From Methanobrevibacter sp. (GTDB lineage Archaea; Methanobacteriota; Methanobacteria; Methanobacteriales; Methanobacteriaceae): a stretch of 46,993 nucleotides of DNA. Positions 36,249 to 44,873 of this stretch are shown here, piece by piece (positions within the stretch are counted from its first letter, which is position 1; the number at the start of each line of letters is the position of its first letter). The stretch is taken from assembly GCF_017447225.1 (NCBI RefSeq), contig NZ_JAFSNZ010000009.1, forward strand, positions 1 through 46,993, in the 5' to 3' direction. The translations under genes were made by a program, and so were the position numbers. The notes beneath the pieces are model-generated. The model made no database searches and was not told the DNA's origin. It was given only the letters and a program-made list of their open reading frames with translations.

Positions 36249-37472
36249 ATGATAGCTAAAGCGGCAAAAATCGCAGAAGGTGTTTACTGGGTTGGTGCTC
36301 TCCACTGGAACAGCAGAACTTTCCACGGATATGGAATTCCAGGAACCACCTACAATGCATACTTGGTATTTGGTGAAGAAAAAACTGTATTAATCGATAA
36401 TGTCTATGGTGGATTGGATAATCAGTTATACGGAAGAATTGAAGATGCTTTTGCTCAGGAAGGAAAAGATATCCAAATTGACGTATTTGTGCAAAACCAC
36501 TCTGAAATGGATCATTCCACTCATTTGAGAGAAACTATCGAAAAATATAATCCTGAAGCTGAAATTTATGCTTCCCCTAATTGTGCTAAGTTTTTGGAAC
36601 AGCAATACCACAATTTTGGAGACTTGGAAATCAACACTGTTAAAACAGGTGATGAACTCGACATTGGAGGAAGAACTTTAGCGTTCGTATCCGCTCCTAT
36701 GTTGCACTGGCCTGACAGCATGTTCACTTTCCTGGTTGAAGAAGGCATATTATTCTCAAACGATGCATTCGGTCAGCACGTATGTCATTCCAAAAGGTTT
36801 GATGAGGATTATTCTTTAGATATTTTGGAAAAAGAAGCACAAAAATATTATGCTAATCTTGTAACCTTGGGTTCTCCAATGCTCAGGATGAAATTGCAGG
36901 AGCTAACTGATAACGGTATTGTGGACCAGATTAAGATGATTGCTCCATGTCACGGTCAAATCTGGAAAAACCCTGGATTTATTGTTGATTTGTATGCTAA
37001 ATGGGGCTCAGGTGTCTGCAAAGATAAGATTACTGTTATTTATGATACTATGCACCATTCAACTGAGAAATTGGCTTACCAGATTGCTGAAGGTATTGCA
37101 AGCGAAGGTGTTGAGGTTGCAATGTACTTTATGCAGCTTGACGGACCGGATGATGTCATTACTGATATATTGGATTCTAAAGCTATCGCTTTAGGTGCTC
37201 CTACAATGATGAACAAGCCTTTCCCTCGTATTGGTAATATGATGTATTGGTTGGACTGCGTTAACTTCAAAGGAACCACCAGTGAGAAAAATGCTTTGAT
37301 ATTCTCATCCAAAGGATGGGGTGGAGGAGCTGTCAAAAAACTCCAGACTGACTTGGAAGCTGCAGGATTTACTGTAACTGATACTTTGGATGTCACTTTT
37401 GTTCCTGATGAGGATGCTCTTGAAGAGGCATTCAACAAAGGTGCAGAACTCGCCAGATCAATCAAGGAATAA
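36249..37472 (+). CDS. fprA: Coenzyme F420H2 oxidase, FprA-type flavodiiron protein
   Basis: This cytoplasmic flavodiiron protein reduces O2 to water with electrons from F420H2 and protects the methanogen from oxygen. The diiron site is visible: His84-x-Glu86-x-Asp88-His89 in NHSEMDHS, then a His in MLHWPDSMF, an Asp in LFSNDAFGQH and a His in APCHGQIW. The C-terminal flavodoxin domain (from ~255) starts with VIYDTMHHSTEKLA, which binds the FMN phosphate. Length 407 is typical. AGGAG precedes the ATG by 8 bases. A flavodoxin gene with its own promoter follows, and two inverted repeats lie upstream. Confidence 0.95.
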   Translation: MIAKAAKIAEGVYWVGALHWNSRTFHGYGIPGTTYNAYLVFGEEKTVLIDNVYGGLDNQLYGRIEDAFAQEGKDIQIDVFVQNHSEMDHSTHLRETIEKYNPEAEIYASPNCAKFLEQQYHNFGDLEINTVKTGDELDIGGRTLAFVSAPMLHWPDSMFTFLVEEGILFSNDAFGQHVCHSKRFDEDYSLDILEKEAQKYYANLVTLGSPMLRMKLQELTDNGIVDQIKMIAPCHGQIWKNPGFIVDLYAKWGSGVCKDKITVIYDTMHHSTEKLAYQIAEGIASEGVEVAMYFMQLDGPDDVITDILDSKAIALGAPTMMNKPFPRIGNMMYWLDCVNFKGTTSEKNALIFSSKGWGGGAVKKLQTDLEAAGFTVTDTLDVTFVPDEDALEEAFNKGAELARSIKE

Positions 37473-37508
37473 TTTCATTTATTCCATTATTTTTTTTCAT
37501 CATTTAAT

Positions 37509-37536
37509 TGTTGTGTTTCGCAACATTTATATATTA
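37509..37536 (+). promoter_or_regulatory. Flavodoxin promoter with inverted repeat abutting TATA
   Basis: TGTTG (37509-37513) and CAACA (37521-37525) flank 7 bases, and the TATA stretch ATTTATATATTA starts at 37525. The motif GTTG-N6-GCAAC matches the one upstream of fprA in sequence and spacing. The placement directly before TATA would suit a repressor that blocks TFB/TBP. Confidence 0.4.
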
Positions 37537-37575
37537 ATTAATTCAAATATACTTATAACAAAGAAGGTGTATATC

Positions 37576-38085
37576 ATGGCAAACAGTTTAGTAATTTATT
37601 TTTCCCGCTCAGGTGAAAACTACTTTGGCGGAGAACTTAAAAACATAGAAAAAGGAAATACTGAAGTTATAGCTGAATATATCAAAGAAGAAACCGGTGC
37701 AGACTTATTCAAAGTCGAACCTGCAAATGAATACCCTGCAGACTACATGAAATGTATTGACGTTGCCAAAAAGGAACAGCAGGATGGTGCAAGACCGGAA
37801 ATCAAAGAAACATTATCTGACATATCTGAATATGACACAATTTATGTAGGTTTTCCAAACTGGTGGGGAACCCTTCCTATGCCAATGTGGACACAACTCG
37901 AACAGCTGGACTTTACAGGAAAAGTCGTAAAGCCATTCGTCACACATGAAGGATCAGGATTCGGCTCATCAGAAAGGGACTTGAAAAAACTCTGTGAAGG
38001 AGCAGATATCAAAAAAGGCTTATCAATTCCTGGCGGAAACGTCTATAATGCACAGGACAGCGTAAACCACTGGGTGAGCGAATAA
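37576..38085 (+). CDS. Flavodoxin
   Basis: This flavodoxin-fold electron carrier or FMN oxidoreductase has 169 residues. The FMN phosphate loop is YFSRSGENY (residues 8-16), with GFPNWWGTLPMPMW (~92-105) packing against the flavin and HEGSGFGSS (~125-133) closing the site. The pattern resembles the larger flavodoxins with a YxSxSGxT-type loop. The start is the ATG at 37576, 5 bases after GAAGGTGT, with the gene's own TATA box at ~37526; the open frame before it is not coding. Placed after F420H2 oxidase, it may serve oxidative defence. Its stop overlaps the next start by one base. Confidence 0.9.
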   Translation: MANSLVIYFSRSGENYFGGELKNIEKGNTEVIAEYIKEETGADLFKVEPANEYPADYMKCIDVAKKEQQDGARPEIKETLSDISEYDTIYVGFPNWWGTLPMPMWTQLEQLDFTGKVVKPFVTHEGSGFGSSERDLKKLCEGADIKKGLSIPGGNVYNAQDSVNHWVSE

Positions 38086-38489
38086 TGCCTGAAGAAATCC
38101 TTTTCGGAAAAGGGGAGGAAAATCCCTTCGGGGAATTTTTCACAGGAAAAAGCTACCTCAACATTCTCACACAAATGGGTGAGGTAATGGTGGCCAATGT
38201 CACTTTCGAGCCTGGATGCAGAAACAACTGGCACATTCATCATGCTGATGAAAACGGCGGTCAGATACTGCTTGTAACCAAAGGCGAAGGCTGGTATCAG
38301 GAAGAAGGCAAATCCGCTCAAAAATTAAAGCCTGGCGATGTAGTATCCATTCCGCCAAACGTTAAACACTGGCATGGAGCATCAAAGGATAGTGAATTCA
38401 CCCACATAGCTATTGAGGTTCCGGGAATAAATCCTGAAAATGAATGGTGTGAGAAAGTCACAGATGAAGAGTATGATGCTTTAGAATAA
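38085..38489 (+). CDS. Cupin-domain protein
   Basis: A single cupin barrel of 134 residues. Motif 1 is FEPGCRNNWHIHHADENGGQ (~41-60) with metal-binding His49, His51 and a Gln/Glu position; motif 2 is PGDVVSIPPNVKHWHGA (~82-98) with His94. Proteins of this type often sit beside carboxymuconolactone-decarboxylase or flavodoxin genes and have unknown substrates. The ATG overlaps the flavodoxin stop (TAATG), so the two are co-translated and probably share a function in redox or detoxification. No membrane segment. Confidence 0.87.
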   Translation: MPEEILFGKGEENPFGEFFTGKSYLNILTQMGEVMVANVTFEPGCRNNWHIHHADENGGQILLVTKGEGWYQEEGKSAQKLKPGDVVSIPPNVKHWHGASKDSEFTHIAIEVPGINPENEWCEKVTDEEYDALE

Positions 38490-38525
38490 TTAGATTTATT
38501 AAAAACCATTACCATATTATTTTTT

Positions 38526-39359
38526 ATGAGCGTTTCAGTTTTCACACCTGCACATATAACCGGTTTTTTCAGCATAGAAAACAGTTCGGATCCCTTAAAA
38601 AACGGATCTTGTGGTGCAGGATTTCTTCTTGACAGGGGAGTTAAAACTACACTTAAAGACTCTGATGAATTTAAAGTTAACATTAATCAAGGTTCTGAAA
38701 TAGTAATTAATGAGGTTTTAAAGTATTTTGAAACTGAATCTCCATTTGAGATTGTCCAGGACATTCAGCTTCCGATAGGTGCCGGATTTGGAACTTCAGC
38801 GGCATCCGCATTAAGCCTGTCTTTGGCATTAAACGAATTTTTTGATTACGGCTATTCATCTGTGGAATGCGGACAGATTGCCCATAAAGTTGAAGTTTCA
38901 CTTGGAGGCGGACTGGGTGATGTTATTGCACAAACTGGCTCAGGCATTGTTTTAAGGACTTCTCCCGGCGCTCCGGGCATAGGTGAAATACAGTCTTTTG
39001 ATGAAAATCTATTTGTTGCAAGCAAGTCTTTCGGAGGGATTGACACAGCATCCGTTATAAGTAATCCCGAACATAAAAGGATAATTTCTGAAAATGGACG
39101 CCAGTGTTTTGATGAGTTTAAAAATAATGTGTCTGTAAACAGATTTTTGGACCTTTCGTTGAGATTTTCTGAAAATACAAAACTGATGACAGACGAAGTC
39201 AAATCTCTAGTTGATTATTTTAATTTGTCGGATGATATTTTAGGTAGTTCAATGGCTATGTTGGGAAATACTGTATTCGCCTTTGCAGATAATGAAAGCA
39301 CTTTCAAAAACTCAGGTATTGAAAACTTGAATATAGATAAACTCTACTCAAAGAGGTAA
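38526..39359 (+). CDS. Pantoate kinase
   Basis: This archaeal GHMP-family kinase phosphorylates pantoate on the archaeal route to 4'-phosphopantetheine and coenzyme A, replacing bacterial pantothenate kinase order. The start VFTPAHITGFF is diagnostic for pantoate kinase, and the GHMP ATP loop is PIGAGFGTSAASALSLSLA (83-101). HKVEVSLGGGLGDVIAQTG (~123-141) supplies the catalytic Asp region. Length 277 is normal. The partner phosphopantothenate synthetase is not in the window. It begins 36 bases after the cupin gene and is followed by a methyltransferase-like gene after 3 bases. Confidence 0.9.
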   Translation: MSVSVFTPAHITGFFSIENSSDPLKNGSCGAGFLLDRGVKTTLKDSDEFKVNINQGSEIVINEVLKYFETESPFEIVQDIQLPIGAGFGTSAASALSLSLALNEFFDYGYSSVECGQIAHKVEVSLGGGLGDVIAQTGSGIVLRTSPGAPGIGEIQSFDENLFVASKSFGGIDTASVISNPEHKRIISENGRQCFDEFKNNVSVNRFLDLSLRFSENTKLMTDEVKSLVDYFNLSDDILGSSMAMLGNTVFAFADNESTFKNSGIENLNIDKLYSKR

Positions 39360-39362
39360 TTT

Positions 39363-39878
39363 ATGATAAAATTAAGTTATGATGTTTCAGACTACAGAAG
39401 ACAAATCCGGGAGGCAGTAAATGACGGAGACTGTGTAATCGAGCTTGGATGCCACACCGGAAACACCTCAAAAGTCATTCTTGAAAAGGATGTTAATCTC
39501 ATAGCTCTTGACAACTCACCTGAAGCTTTAGAGGAAATCTCCAAACTTGATTTGACCTTCATCAATGCCGATGTGCGCCTTCATGACACATTATCTGAAG
39601 TATTTAAATTAACTCAAAGATGTGATATCTTAGCTATTGATTTGGGTGGGGGATATCATCCCGACACAGTTTTCAAGGTATTCTACATCTGGTCATCAAC
39701 ATTCAAGCCAAAACATACCTTCATCAGAAACAGAGGTCTGGTTGAGTTTTACAATTCAGTAACTGAGGCTGCCGGAGACTACAAATCCTATGACGGATTT
39801 CTTGATTCATATAAGGACAGCGGCATTCCGCCTCAAATAAAGGAATTTGATTTATGGACACCAATGCCTAAAAAATAA
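39363..39878 (+). CDS. SAM-dependent methyltransferase-like protein
   Basis: A Rossmann-type protein of 171 residues. Motif I is CVIELGCHTGNTS (~25-37), the acidic end of strand 2 is LIALDNSPEAL (~50-60), and DILAIDLGGGYHPDTVFKVF (~88-107) corresponds to motif IV. These point to SAM binding, but the later GGGYH motif departs from common families and no substrate can be named. Archaeal relatives are annotated simply as class I methyltransferases. AGAGGT in the last pantoate kinase codons serves as ribosome binding site, so the pair is coupled. Confidence 0.75.
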   Translation: MIKLSYDVSDYRRQIREAVNDGDCVIELGCHTGNTSKVILEKDVNLIALDNSPEALEEISKLDLTFINADVRLHDTLSEVFKLTQRCDILAIDLGGGYHPDTVFKVFYIWSSTFKPKHTFIRNRGLVEFYNSVTEAAGDYKSYDGFLDSYKDSGIPPQIKEFDLWTPMPKK

Positions 39879-39961
39879 GATAACCGATATGGGCTTTTAT
39901 TAAACATCATTTAATTTTTTAATAAGGATTTTGGAAACAATTAAAATGTTAATATCCTAAA

Positions 39962-39977
39962 AGTACATTATTGTACA
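39962..39977 (+). promoter_or_regulatory. Paired TGTACA-like boxes before aroA'
   Basis: AGTACATTATTGTACA contains AGTACA and TGTACA with centres 10 bp apart, the same geometry as the pair at 17144 (shared core GTACA-N4-TGTAC). It ends 7 bases before the TATA box, where a repressor would compete with TFB. A TrpY-type regulator of aromatic synthesis is a natural candidate. Confidence 0.5.
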
Positions 39978-39983
39978 ATTAAA

Positions 39984-39993
39984 CTATATATAA
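39984..39993 (+). promoter_or_regulatory. TATA box of the aroA' operon
   Basis: CTATATATAA is placed for a start near 40013, giving a leader of about 25 bases that contains GAGGT ahead of the ATG at 40038. Confidence 0.5.
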
Positions 39994-40037
39994 CATCACA
40001 AATATATTATATAATGTTATTTAATGAGGTAATATAA

Positions 40038-40829
40038 ATGATTGGTAAAAAAATTCGTTTAGAAAGAATTTTCAATAGGAATACTGGAAGAACAGTAATT
40101 GCTCCAATGGATCATGGTGTTTCCAGCGGACCTATTAAAGGAATCGTAAATATAGATGATACAGTAGAAGAAATCTCCCAAGGAGGAGCAGATGCAATAT
40201 TAATGCATAAAGGAATCGTAAAAAGAGGTCACAGAGGATACGGTAAAGACATAGGTCTTATTGTACACTTATCCGCAAGTACTTCCCTTGCACCTGACCC
40301 AAACGACAAAGTAACAGTAACCTCTGTTGAAAAGGCAATACAGTTAGGTGCAGATGCAGTTTCCGTTCATGTAAACCTAGGAAGCGCAACTGAAAGCAAC
40401 ATGCTGCAGGAATTAGGTGAAATCGCTGAAACCTGTGATTACTGGGGAATTCCACTTCTTGCAATGATGTACCCTCGCGGTGAAAAAGTTGAAAATGAAA
40501 TGGATGTTGAATTTGTAAAACACGCTGCCCGTGTAGGTTCAGAATTAGGTGTCGACATTGTAAAAACCAACTATACCGGAGATCCTGACTCATTTAAGGA
40601 AGTAGTGGAAGGAGCTCTTGTGCCTGTAGTTATCGCAGGAGGACCAAAAGTGGACACCGATGAGGAACTATTGACTATGGTGAAAGATTCATTAAGCGTT
40701 GGCGGAGCAGGTGTAGCATTCGGACGTAATCTTTTCCAAGCTAAAAATCCTGGAAAAATTACAAGAGCAATTTCAGAAGTTGTACATAATGATTTAGAAG
40801 TTGAAGAAGCTTTAAAATTCTTAGATTAA
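40038..40829 (+). CDS. aroA': ADTH synthase (2-amino-3,7-dideoxy-D-threo-hept-6-ulosonate synthase)
   Basis: This class I aldolase-fold enzyme makes the first dedicated intermediate of the archaeal aromatic pathway from a 6-deoxy-5-ketofructose phosphate and aspartate semialdehyde. Lys176 in [10 protein letters not shown] should form the Schiff base, assisted by Asp25 ([10 protein letters not shown]) and Tyr145 (MMYPRGE). GGPKVDT (~197-203) and VAFGRNLFQ bind phosphate. The 263-residue length is typical; the fold is shared with archaeal fructose-bisphosphate aldolase, but the adjacent dehydroquinate synthase II gene decides the call. First gene of a four-gene operon, with a TrpY-like box ahead of its TATA. 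Confidence 0.92.
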   Translation: MIGKKIRLERIFNRNTGRTVIAPMDHGVSSGPIKGIVNIDDTVEEISQGGADAILMHKGIVKRGHRGYGKDIGLIVHLSASTSLAPDPNDKVTVTSVEKAIQLGADAVSVHVNLGSATESNMLQELGEIAETCDYWGIPLLAMMYPRGEKVENEMDVEFVKHAARVGSELGVDIVKTNYTGDPDSFKEVVEGALVPVVIAGGPKVDTDEELLTMVKDSLSVGGAGVAFGRNLFQAKNPGKITRAISEVVHNDLEVEEALKFLD

Positions 40830-40838
40830 GGTGATTTA

Positions 40839-41969
40839 ATGCAAAATAAATTCGCTTGGATAATGACTCCAGACCTCCCATGGGACGACAGAAAGGAAAT
40901 GATAACAACCGCTTTAGAATCAGGCATCAGCTATGTGCTTGATTTGGAGTATAGCGAAAAGATTCGCAAATTGGGTAATGTCAATATCGTTTCAAACGAA
41001 GAGGATGCAGACATCTATCTTGTGGGAATCGATGGTGAAGGCGACGGGTCAATTGATTTGAGTGAAAATTTATCAGACTCTACCGATTTGGCCAATGCAA
41101 AAAAGGCCAAAAGTGAAGGTAAAACAGTTTGTGCATACATTAAAATCACTGATAAGTTACATGAACAGCTTGCAGTAAAACTAGGACCAATCGTTGATTA
41201 TATTATTCTTATAGGAACCGACTGGACTGTAATTCCACTTGAAAACATTATAGCAGACCTTCAGAAAGTTGATGTTGAAATCATCGCTGCCGTAAATGAT
41301 GCAGAAGGCGCAAAACTTGCTTTGGAAACCTTGGAGCATGGAACTGACGGTGTGATATTTGAAGCAAATGACTTTGCCCAAATCAAGGATATCGCATCAG
41401 AAGCCGACAATGCATCCAAAGTCAAATATGATTTGAAAATTGCAACCATAACCAATGTAAAACCTTTAGGCTCAGGTGACAGGGTATGCGTCGATACAAC
41501 AGACATGATGCAGCCTGGAGAAGGAATGCTTATAGGTTCATATTCAAAATCATTATTCCTGGTTCACTCAGAATCATTGGAAAGTGAATATGTGGCTTCA
41601 AGACCATTCAGGGTAAATGCAGGTCCGGTTCAGGCATATGTCATGGTTCCGGGAAACAAAACCAGATATTTGGCTGAGCTTGTAGCCGGAGATGAAGTGC
41701 TTATTGTCAACACCAAAGGTGAAACCAGAACAGCTTATGTCGGAAGAAGCAAAATCGAAAGAAGACCATTGATTTTAATCGAAGCCGAATATGAAGGAAA
41801 AACAATAAGAACATTACTACAAAATGCGGAAACAATAAGAATTGTTGATGCTGACGACAACCCATTATCTGTAGCTGATGTAAAAGCTGGAGATAAGGTA
41901 AAAGTCTATATTGAAAAAAGCGCAAGACATTTCGGTATAGCTATTGACGAAACAATAATTGAACAATGA
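40839..41969 (+). CDS. aroB': 3-dehydroquinate synthase II
   Basis: This enzyme turns the ADTH synthase product into 3-dehydroquinate by oxidative deamination and cyclisation with NAD, bypassing DAHP in archaea. The start [24 protein letters not shown], the middle [13 protein letters not shown] and [25 protein letters not shown] are diagnostic of this family. Length 376 is normal. GGTGAT lies 5 bases before the ATG, 9 bases after aroA'. With its neighbour it commits carbon to Phe, Tyr and Trp; tyrosine then also feeds CofH. Confidence 0.93.
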   Translation: MQNKFAWIMTPDLPWDDRKEMITTALESGISYVLDLEYSEKIRKLGNVNIVSNEEDADIYLVGIDGEGDGSIDLSENLSDSTDLANAKKAKSEGKTVCAYIKITDKLHEQLAVKLGPIVDYIILIGTDWTVIPLENIIADLQKVDVEIIAAVNDAEGAKLALETLEHGTDGVIFEANDFAQIKDIASEADNASKVKYDLKIATITNVKPLGSGDRVCVDTTDMMQPGEGMLIGSYSKSLFLVHSESLESEYVASRPFRVNAGPVQAYVMVPGNKTRYLAELVAGDEVLIVNTKGETRTAYVGRSKIERRPLILIEAEYEGKTIRTLLQNAETIRIVDADDNPLSVADVKAGDKVKVYIEKSARHFGIAIDETIIEQ

Positions 41970-41978
41970 GGAATTTTA

Positions 41979-42536
41979 ATGTCACAAATCAGAGTGTTTT
42001 TAGCAATTGACCTTGACGATGATTTAAAACCAAAAATCCACAAAATTATTAAGAAATTCAAAGGAATCGATGCAAACATCAAATATGTAGACCTGCAGAA
42101 CTTACATTTCACTTTAAAATTCTTTGGAGACATCGACACTGACGGAATAGATTTGATATCTTCAAAAATAGAAAATGTCATCAAAGATTTCGATTCTTTC
42201 AATATCAAAATAAAAGGCTGTGGAGCATTCCCGAATAAAAACCGCATAAAGGTTATCTGGGTAGGTCTTGACGAGGATGAAATCCTGAAAGACTTGCATG
42301 ATAAGCTTGACAATGAGTTCAGTTCAATAGGCTTTGATTTAGACAAAAAATTCTCTTCACACTTAACCATTGGCCGTATGAGGTCTGCAAAAGGCAAAGA
42401 CAAAGTTAAAAGTACTATAGAAGCATACGAGGATGTTGAAATAGGATCAATGGAAGTCAACAGCATCGTATTAAAGAAAAGTACTTTAACTCCTTCCGGA
42501 CCAATCTATGAAGACTTAATCGAATATAGGTTATGA
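41979..42536 (+). CDS. thpR: RNA 2',3'-cyclic phosphodiesterase
   Basis: A 2H-superfamily protein of 185 residues with both catalytic motifs: His43-Phe-Thr-Leu in LHFTLKFFG and His128-Leu-Thr-Ile in SSHLTIGR. The family hydrolyses 2',3'-cyclic phosphates on RNA ends and can ligate tRNA halves in vitro. The start VFLAIDL is typical. It begins 9 bases after aroB' and precedes cca by 4 bases, a pairing that fits tRNA 3'-end or splicing work. Confidence 0.92.
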   Translation: MSQIRVFLAIDLDDDLKPKIHKIIKKFKGIDANIKYVDLQNLHFTLKFFGDIDTDGIDLISSKIENVIKDFDSFNIKIKGCGAFPNKNRIKVIWVGLDEDEILKDLHDKLDNEFSSIGFDLDKKFSSHLTIGRMRSAKGKDKVKSTIEAYEDVEIGSMEVNSIVLKKSTLTPSGPIYEDLIEYRL

Positions 42537-42540
42537 TTTA

Positions 42541-43905
42541 ATGGATTATGAACTTATTTTGGATGAAATAAAACCTACCGAAGAGGAAAAAAATAAAGTT
42601 AAGGAAGTATCCGAAAAGCTTCTTGAATTTTTAAATGACAAAATCCATATTTCAGGCATTGATGCTGAAGCCGTTCTGGTGGGATCAGTTGCCAAAAGAA
42701 CATATCTGAGAGGAAAATCAGACATTGATATTTTTATTTCATTTCCATTGTCAACAGATAAGAAAGATTTAAAACAAATCGGGCTTGATTTGGCTCATGA
42801 GTGCTGTGATTCATTCAACGCCGAGCCTCATCACCAGTTTGCATCACACCCCTATGTAACAACAGAAATCGACGGCTTTAAGATAGATTTTGTTCCATGT
42901 TACAGTATTGAAGACGGAAGCCAGCTTAAATCTGCAGTTGACAGAACCATTCTCCACACTAAATATGTCCAGGCAAACCTTAAGGAAGGTCAAAACGATG
43001 AAGTACTGCTTTTGAAAAGATTCATGGACATGACAGGAACCTACGGCTCCGAATTCAAGGTGGGCGGATTTGCAGGATATCTGTGTGAATTGCTGATAAT
43101 AAAATATGGGAGCTTTGAAAACACATTAATGGAAGCTTCTAATTGGCAATTTGGCCATGTCATTGATTTGATGGATTATGGAACCGCTTCTAATTTCAAA
43201 GATCCTCTTATTTGTATTGACCCGACAGATAAGAATAGAAATGTCGGTGCGGCATTAAGACTGGATAAATATTCTCAGTTCATACAATCTGCCAGAAACT
43301 ATTTAAGTTCAGATAAAAAAACTGATTATTTCTATCCTTTAGATAAGGATTTGAATAAGGATGCTATTCTGGATGAATTCAAATCACGCAAAAGCAATCT
43401 GATAGCTATTAAATTTGATATTCCACAGATTCCTTTAGATACCTTACATCCTCAGCTTAAAAAAACTGCTGATTCACTGGAAAGGATTCTAAATTCAAAT
43501 GATTTTCTCGTTTTCCAGTCAGGCTACTGGACAGATGAGAAAAATTTCGCCATCATTCTTCTTGAATTGGCTGTATTTAAATTAAATGATATTAAAATAC
43601 ATAAAGGACCTAAAGTATTCATCAAACAGGCATGTGACAATTTCATTGAAAAATTCGGACTCGAAAACTGTTACGTTTTGGATGACTATATGGTTTCAAA
43701 TGTTAAAAGGGAATTTATTACACCACAGGATTACATTAATCATTTGCTGAGTGAGGAGTATATTTCACTTATCAAGGTAGGCAAGAACCTGATAAAGCCT
43801 ATATTGGAAAGTTATGAAATCTTGAATATTGAAGATTTAACCGGCAATGAATTACTGGCATTTTTGGATGATTTCCTATATCCAAATCAGCATATTAAAC
43901 GTTAA
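42541..43905 (+). CDS. cca: CCA tRNA nucleotidyltransferase, archaeal class I
   Basis: This enzyme adds or repairs the 3' CCA of tRNAs without a template. The polymerase-beta-like motif is GSVAKRTYLRGKSDIDIFI (48-66) with catalytic Asp61 and Asp63; the third carboxylate is Asp116 in FKIDFVPCY. Length 454 matches the archaeal class. The end of the protein (residues ~300-450) is the helical body/tail domain that holds the tRNA. Last gene of the aroA' operon and close behind thpR, which supports a shared tRNA-processing role for the two distal genes. Confidence 0.94.
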   Translation: MDYELILDEIKPTEEEKNKVKEVSEKLLEFLNDKIHISGIDAEAVLVGSVAKRTYLRGKSDIDIFISFPLSTDKKDLKQIGLDLAHECCDSFNAEPHHQFASHPYVTTEIDGFKIDFVPCYSIEDGSQLKSAVDRTILHTKYVQANLKEGQNDEVLLLKRFMDMTGTYGSEFKVGGFAGYLCELLIIKYGSFENTLMEASNWQFGHVIDLMDYGTASNFKDPLICIDPTDKNRNVGAALRLDKYSQFIQSARNYLSSDKKTDYFYPLDKDLNKDAILDEFKSRKSNLIAIKFDIPQIPLDTLHPQLKKTADSLERILNSNDFLVFQSGYWTDEKNFAIILLELAVFKLNDIKIHKGPKVFIKQACDNFIEKFGLENCYVLDDYMVSNVKREFITPQDYINHLLSEEYISLIKVGKNLIKPILESYEILNIEDLTGNELLAFLDDFLYPNQHIKR

Positions 43906-44236
43906 CCGATAATTTTATCCTAAAAATTATTTTTTTCATTACTATTTTTTCATGTTAATTTATATTCAGATATTTTTGATTTGTAACCATTGTTTTTAAG
44001 AATTCATTTATAAATCAATAAAAAAATAATGCAATATATTTATCTTAAATGTGCAAGAATACCTCGCCTTCTTAAGGTGAGGATGAATTGCACAAAATAG
44101 GGGTCTTTGATTTTTTTTGTGTAATTAATATTATTATTTTTAGTGTTTACTTTTTTTTTTTACAAGTGCAGGTCAATATTGGTATACTTTTATAATAAAT
44201 AGATTTAAATATCTTTTTTGGGATATGTTTCTTATT
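43906..44236. other. Gene-free junction between cca and the IS element
   Basis: This 331-base gap begins with T-rich sequence that probably ends the cca operon (43926-43951). It also holds the strong hairpin at 44050-44094 and AT-rich DNA with the likely tnpA promoter (ATTTAAATATCTTTTT, ~44201-44218). I see no ORF with coding character and no tRNA. Confidence 0.6.
44050..44094 (+). repeat. Two-part hairpin at the presumed left end of the IS element
   Basis: An outer stem TGTGCAA/TTGCACA (44050-44056 and 44088-44094) encloses an inner stem CCTCGCCTT/AAGGTGAGG (44062-44070 and 44074-44082, one G-T pair) with loop CTT. IS200/IS605 elements carry such subterminal hairpins, which TnpA reads as single-stranded DNA. 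Its order (GAAT, CC-rich stem, loop, GG-rich stem, GATGAATTGC) also resembles the right-end hairpin at 46154. Confidence 0.55.
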
Positions 44237-44642
44237 ATGGAGAGTGATTTGAATAGAAAATCAACATTCAGTATACAAATTAACATATCATTTGGTGTTA
44301 GTTATTAAATATCGTAGAAAAGTGATTAATCAGGATATTTTTGATTTTTTAATGGATATTTTCTCAGATATTGGTGATAAATATGATGTGGAGATTGTTG
44401 AGTCAAATTGGGATGTGGATCATATTCATGTGCTTTTTGATGCTGCTCCGGGTACGAATCTTGTTAAATTCATTAATGCCTATAAAAGCGCAAGCAGTAG
44501 AAGTATTAAAAGAGATTATCCATAAATTAAAAGATTTCTATGGAAAAGTGCTTTTTGGAAAACAGGTTATTTCATAACTACTTCCGGTGGAGCAAATTTA
44601 GAAACAATAAAAAGATATATCGAACGCCAAAGAGAAAAATAA
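44237..44642 (+). pseudogene. tnpA: tnpA, Y1 (HUH) transposase with frameshift and nonsense codon
   Basis: An ATG at 44237 gives eight codons (MESDLNRK). One extra base (44261) then shifts the frame, and the expected sequence continues as QHSVYKLTYHLVLVIKYRRK. The HUH metal motif is present (DHIHVLF). An in-frame TAA at 44523 interrupts between YP and IKRFLWKSAFW; the frame then runs on through YFITTSGGANLETIKRYIERQ to a stop at 44640. The nonsense codon removes the catalytic Tyr (in KRYIERQ) from the product. TnpA normally excises and inserts single-stranded IS DNA. Two independent lesions make it inactive. Confidence 0.85.
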
Positions 44643-44873
44643 AAATATTCATACCTAAATATGGGAGTTTTAACAAAATAATAAATATTTTCCTATTTTA
44701 TATTTTTTGTAAGAGAGGTATGAATCGGTATTATATTCTCTTTTTTTTATGCAAAGGTGTTGAATACTGTTCATTTGCTCTCTTGGATTTTATTTAAATA
44801 TGATTTGTAGAATATCATAATAATATACTATCAATAAAAAAAATAATTAACATTTTTTTTTGTAAGGGGAAAA

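Noticed and set aside
37390-37575. N-terminal extension of the flavodoxin frame
   Set aside because: It overlaps the end of fprA and runs through the flavodoxin promoter; the ATG at 37576 has a good ribosome binding site and the flavodoxin fold starts there.
44540-44797. 85-residue ORF overlapping the end of tnpA
   Set aside because: It is out of frame with the recognisable transposase C-terminus (44526-44642) and consists of AT-rich spacer after that.
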